A DNA stretch of 7,016 nucleotides from Lachnospiraceae bacterium UBA4380 (lineage in GTDB: Bacteria; Bacillota; Clostridia; Lachnospirales; Lachnospiraceae), in assembly GCA_002390025.1 (NCBI GenBank), contig DGRU01000203.1:4930-11945 (forward strand). Reading direction: 5' to 3'. This document shows, in pieces, positions 5,818 through 7,016 of the stretch (its first letter is position 1; every line of letters starts with the position of its first letter). The notes beneath the pieces were generated by a model. The model saw nothing but the letters and a program-made list of their open reading frames with translations, was not told the DNA's origin and did not search any database. The position numbers and the translations under genes were made by a program.

Positions 5818-5934
5818 TTAGAAATTCCTTATCTCAAAATCCTTTGTCTCAAAATCTTTTGCCTCAAAATCCTTTGCCTCTAAATCCTTTGCCTCAAAAT
5901 CCCTCCCGGATGCATCGATCAGCCTTATCTTCAA
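5818..5934 (-). other. In-frame pentapeptide-repeat tail behind the DUF1801 stop codons
   Basis: The DUF1801 frame ends with two consecutive TGA codons (5940-5935). It then stays open for 38 codons to TAA at 5820-5818. The predicted peptide starts LKIRLIDASGR and continues with five pentads: DFEAK, DLEAK, DFEAK, DFETK and DFEIR. There is no ribosome site before the TTG at 5934, so independent translation is unlikely. It may be the remains of a longer C-terminus, a repeat that merely happens to be open in this frame, or a product of UGA readthrough. The first two options are likelier. Confidence 0.35.
5827..5900. repeat. 15-bp tandem repeat, five copies
   Basis: On the plus strand the unit is CCTTTGCCTCAAAAT. 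Four full 15-base copies (5841-5855, 5856-5870, 5871-5885, 5886-5900) differ by one or two bases, and a 14-base copy precedes them at 5827-5840. The array lies in the 177-base gap between the ArsC/Spx-like gene and the DUF1801 gene. Several frames remain open across it because the period is a multiple of three. There are no unique spacers, so it is not a CRISPR array. Confidence 0.9.
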
Positions 5935-5937
5935 TCA

Positions 5938-6366
5938 TCATGCATGATTGCCTGTCTCCCTGCACCAGTCTGCAATCTCCGCGATCAAATCCAGAGGAAG
6001 TTCGTCAGAATACGGAATCTGAATTGAACCCTTACTGTATTTTAAACCGGCGTGATCCAGCTTTTCAGAAAAAAAGGCAACTGCTTCCGGTCCGGGGTAC
6101 AGTCCAATATGCTTTTTCTGCGCCGCAAAGTGAATGATATTATGCCCTTTCCAATATGTAGGCATTGACCAGGATATCTTCTCCGCTGCATCCGGCAGCC
6201 TGCTGACGAGGACCTGCCGCACTTTTTGGAGCCGGTCCCTGATCTCCTCATCCTGGGCCAGAATGTATTCATCGACTGTTTTCGGAGCCTTTCCGCAGTA
6301 ATGGCTTTGATTCTCATTCTTAAAAGATCTTCCGCACTTGGGGCACTTCCACATCTCCTCACACAT
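5938..6366 (-). CDS. DUF1801 (YdhG-like) protein with N-terminal zinc-ribbon-like motif
   Basis: This is a cytoplasmic protein of 142 residues from the ATG at 6366. Residues 6-25 are WKCPKCGRSF then SHYCG, giving Cys8, Cys11, His22 and Cys24 as likely metal ligands of a small zinc ribbon. The remainder is a DUF1801 domain: a helical TVDEYILAQDEEI segment, AEKISWSMPTYW, HFAAQKKHIGLYPGPEAVAFF and a C-terminal DLIAEIADWC helix. B. subtilis YdhG (Fra), of this frataxin-like fold, is described as an iron chaperone; that role here is only an inference. Three starts are possible: GTG 6381 without a ribosome site, ATG 6366 with AGGGA a few bases upstream, and ATG 6354 with GAGGAG touching it. Homologues often begin at MWKCPKC, so 6354 remains credible. 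A strong promoter lies about 100 bases upstream. The stop is a double TGA, followed by an in-frame repeat tail. Confidence 0.85.
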   Translation of the reverse strand: MCEEMWKCPKCGRSFKNENQSHYCGKAPKTVDEYILAQDEEIRDRLQKVRQVLVSRLPDAAEKISWSMPTYWKGHNIIHFAAQKKHIGLYPGPEAVAFFSEKLDHAGLKYSKGSIQIPYSDELPLDLIAEIADWCRETGNHA

Positions 6367-6434
6367 TCCTTCCCTGATCACAATAAGTATTCGACTGCAA
6401 TTTGCCCACCGGCTTCGATTTTTTCGATGAGAAC

Positions 6435-6458
6435 AGTTTTTCTACTAGTTTTTCTACT
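6435..6458. repeat. Perfect 12-bp tandem repeat just downstream of the DUF1801 -10 box
   Basis: AGTTTTTCTACT occurs twice in direct succession (6435-6446, 6447-6458), creating the palindrome ACTAGT at the junction. On the minus strand it begins a few bases after the -10 box (6470-6465), so it would cover the transcription start and first transcribed bases. That position suits an operator bound by a regulator on one face of the helix, or an initial-transcribed-sequence effect. I do not recognise the motif. Confidence 0.5.
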
Positions 6459-6464
6459 ATTGGA

Positions 6465-6493
6465 ATTATACTTTCGGCCCGGTCTTCTTGCAA
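6465..6493 (-). promoter_or_regulatory. Strong sigma-70-type promoter driving the leftward DUF1801 gene
   Basis: On the minus strand, TTGCAA (6493-6488) and a perfect TATAAT (6470-6465) are spaced by exactly 17 bases. Transcription should begin near 6458 and run through DUF1801, and possibly on into the ArsC/Spx-like, azlC and azlD genes, since no terminator is evident between them. The leader is about 90 bases long. Confidence 0.75.
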
Positions 6494-6532
6494 AATCTTT
6501 TTCCTGAAATTAAATTTTTATTTTCCGTGTTC

Positions 6533-6568
6533 TGTGTGACACTTGTGTGATATTTTGCCTGCTATACT
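6533..6568 (+). promoter_or_regulatory. Extended -10 promoter with TGTGTGA direct repeats
   Basis: TGCTATACT (6560-6568) is an extended -10 box for the rightward coiled-coil gene. No good -35 box stands at the proper distance. Instead TGTGTGA occurs at 6533-6539 and 6544-6550, 11 bases apart, about one helical turn. This suggests an activator site that compensates for the weak -35, which is an inference. The leader to the ATG at 6662 is about 87 bases and very purine-rich. Confidence 0.45.
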
Positions 6569-6661
6569 TCGCATGTACAAAACAAACAAGGGAAAAAACA
6601 ATAAAAATTGCTGAAGAAAGACAGCAGCATACAAAAGGAAAGAAGAAAGAGGATTAAAGTT

Positions 6662-7016
6662 ATGAAAAATATAGTTGTTATCTCCATGCTCGCAATCACA
6701 CTCGCTGCAGGAATCGGCATCGGTGCCGCTTCTATGAGCGTTAGACATACACCTGATACAGACCCTGCAAATAATGCAGCTGCACCTCAGACCACAGAGA
6801 TCTCCGTCGAAGAGATCGAAGACACAGAAGAGACTGCTGAAGCAGCCGCTAACGAAGCTGTTGAGCAGAAGCCCGCGGAACAGGAACCTGTTAAGGAAGA
6901 GGCTGAAGAGAAGGCTGAACAGGAAGCCGCTGAGAAGATTGTCTCTGAGAAGAAGGCTGCTGATGAGAAGGCAGCCAGTGAAAAGGCCGAAAAGGAAGCC
7001 GCCGAGAAGAAGGCCG
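6662..7016 (+). CDS. Exported or membrane-anchored Ala/Glu/Lys-rich coiled-coil protein, partial
   Basis: The open frame starts at ATG 6662 and runs off the right edge after 118 codons, so the C-terminus is unknown. AGAGGA at 6648-6653 gives an 8-base spacing. Residues 4-24 (IVVISMLAITLAAGIGIGAA) form a hydrophobic segment after a short MKN start: a signal peptide or N-terminal anchor. Residues 30-60 are acidic and Thr/Glu-rich. From about residue 75 onward the sequence is almost only Ala, Glu and Lys (EEKAEQEAAEK, SEKKAADEKAASEKAEKEAA), strongly predicting a long charged helix or coiled coil like the spacer of TolA or of some cell-wall proteins. Such spacers often lead to a C-terminal enzymatic or binding domain, such as LysM, CHAP or NlpC/P60, but none is visible here. 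No function can be assigned. Confidence 0.8.
   Translation, partial: MKNIVVISMLAITLAAGIGIGAASMSVRHTPDTDPANNAAAPQTTEISVEEIEDTEETAEAAANEAVEQKPAEQEPVKEEAEEKAEQEAAEKIVSEKKAADEKAASEKAEKEAAEKKA

Noticed and set aside
5827..5900. CRISPR-like array
   Set aside because: The units are directly adjacent 15-mers without unique spacers, and no cas genes are present.
5772..6137. Plus-strand open frame of 121 codons with SQNPL-like repeats
   Set aside because: It lies antisense to the 3' end of the DUF1801 gene and begins inside the ribosome-site region of the ArsC/Spx-like gene. It has no ribosome site of its own. The repeat part is open in several frames simply because its period is 15 bp.

Overview
The window reads like a chromosomal segment of a Gram-positive anaerobe of the class Clostridia, most likely a Lachnospiraceae-type organism. 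This is an inference from four things: strong AGGAGG-type ribosome binding sites, roughly balanced base composition, the gene families present (AzlCD exporter, Cof-type HAD phosphatase, secreted CX5R phosphatase, VanX-like dipeptidase, ArsC/Spx-like protein), and low-complexity secreted proteins. Nothing in the sequence fixes the species. I see no rRNA, tRNA, CRISPR array, complete insertion sequence or prophage.

Left part (1-2257): two genes for exported proteins diverge from a 296-base regulatory region. The leftward one (43-957) is a secreted protein of unknown function with an SDK-rich pentapeptide repeat linker. The rightward one (1254-2123) is a secreted dual-specificity/tyrosine phosphatase. 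Each has a recognisable promoter, and there are two short inverted repeats between them. The phosphatase gene converges on the next gene, and a hairpin with A and T tracts (2178-2229) probably terminates transcription from both sides.

Middle part (2258-4276): leftward genes for a Cof-type HAD phosphatase and a VanX-family D-Ala-D-Ala dipeptidase, with no other vancomycin-resistance genes beside them. Upstream of the dipeptidase lies a decayed stretch (3973-4273). It holds the last 50 codons of an HxlR-family regulator, joined in frame directly behind the stop codon of azlD, and the C-terminal coding end of another unrecognised protein. It looks like a deletion scar.

Right part (4274-6366): four leftward genes, azlD, azlC (4-base overlap, translationally coupled branched-chain amino acid exporter), an ArsC/Spx-like thioredoxin-fold protein, and a DUF1801 protein with an N-terminal zinc-ribbon-like motif. 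A strong promoter (TTGCAA, 17 bases, TATAAT) precedes the DUF1801 gene, and a perfect 12-bp tandem repeat sits just downstream of its -10 box. Directly behind the DUF1801 stop codons the frame stays open through five 15-bp repeats encoding DFEAK-like pentapeptides. At the right edge (6662-7016) a rightward gene for a membrane-anchored or secreted, Ala/Glu/Lys-rich coiled-coil protein starts and runs out of the window.

I do not see a clearly new multi-gene system. The points most worth checking are the azlD/HxlR junction, the in-frame repeat tail behind DUF1801, and the solitary VanX homologue.
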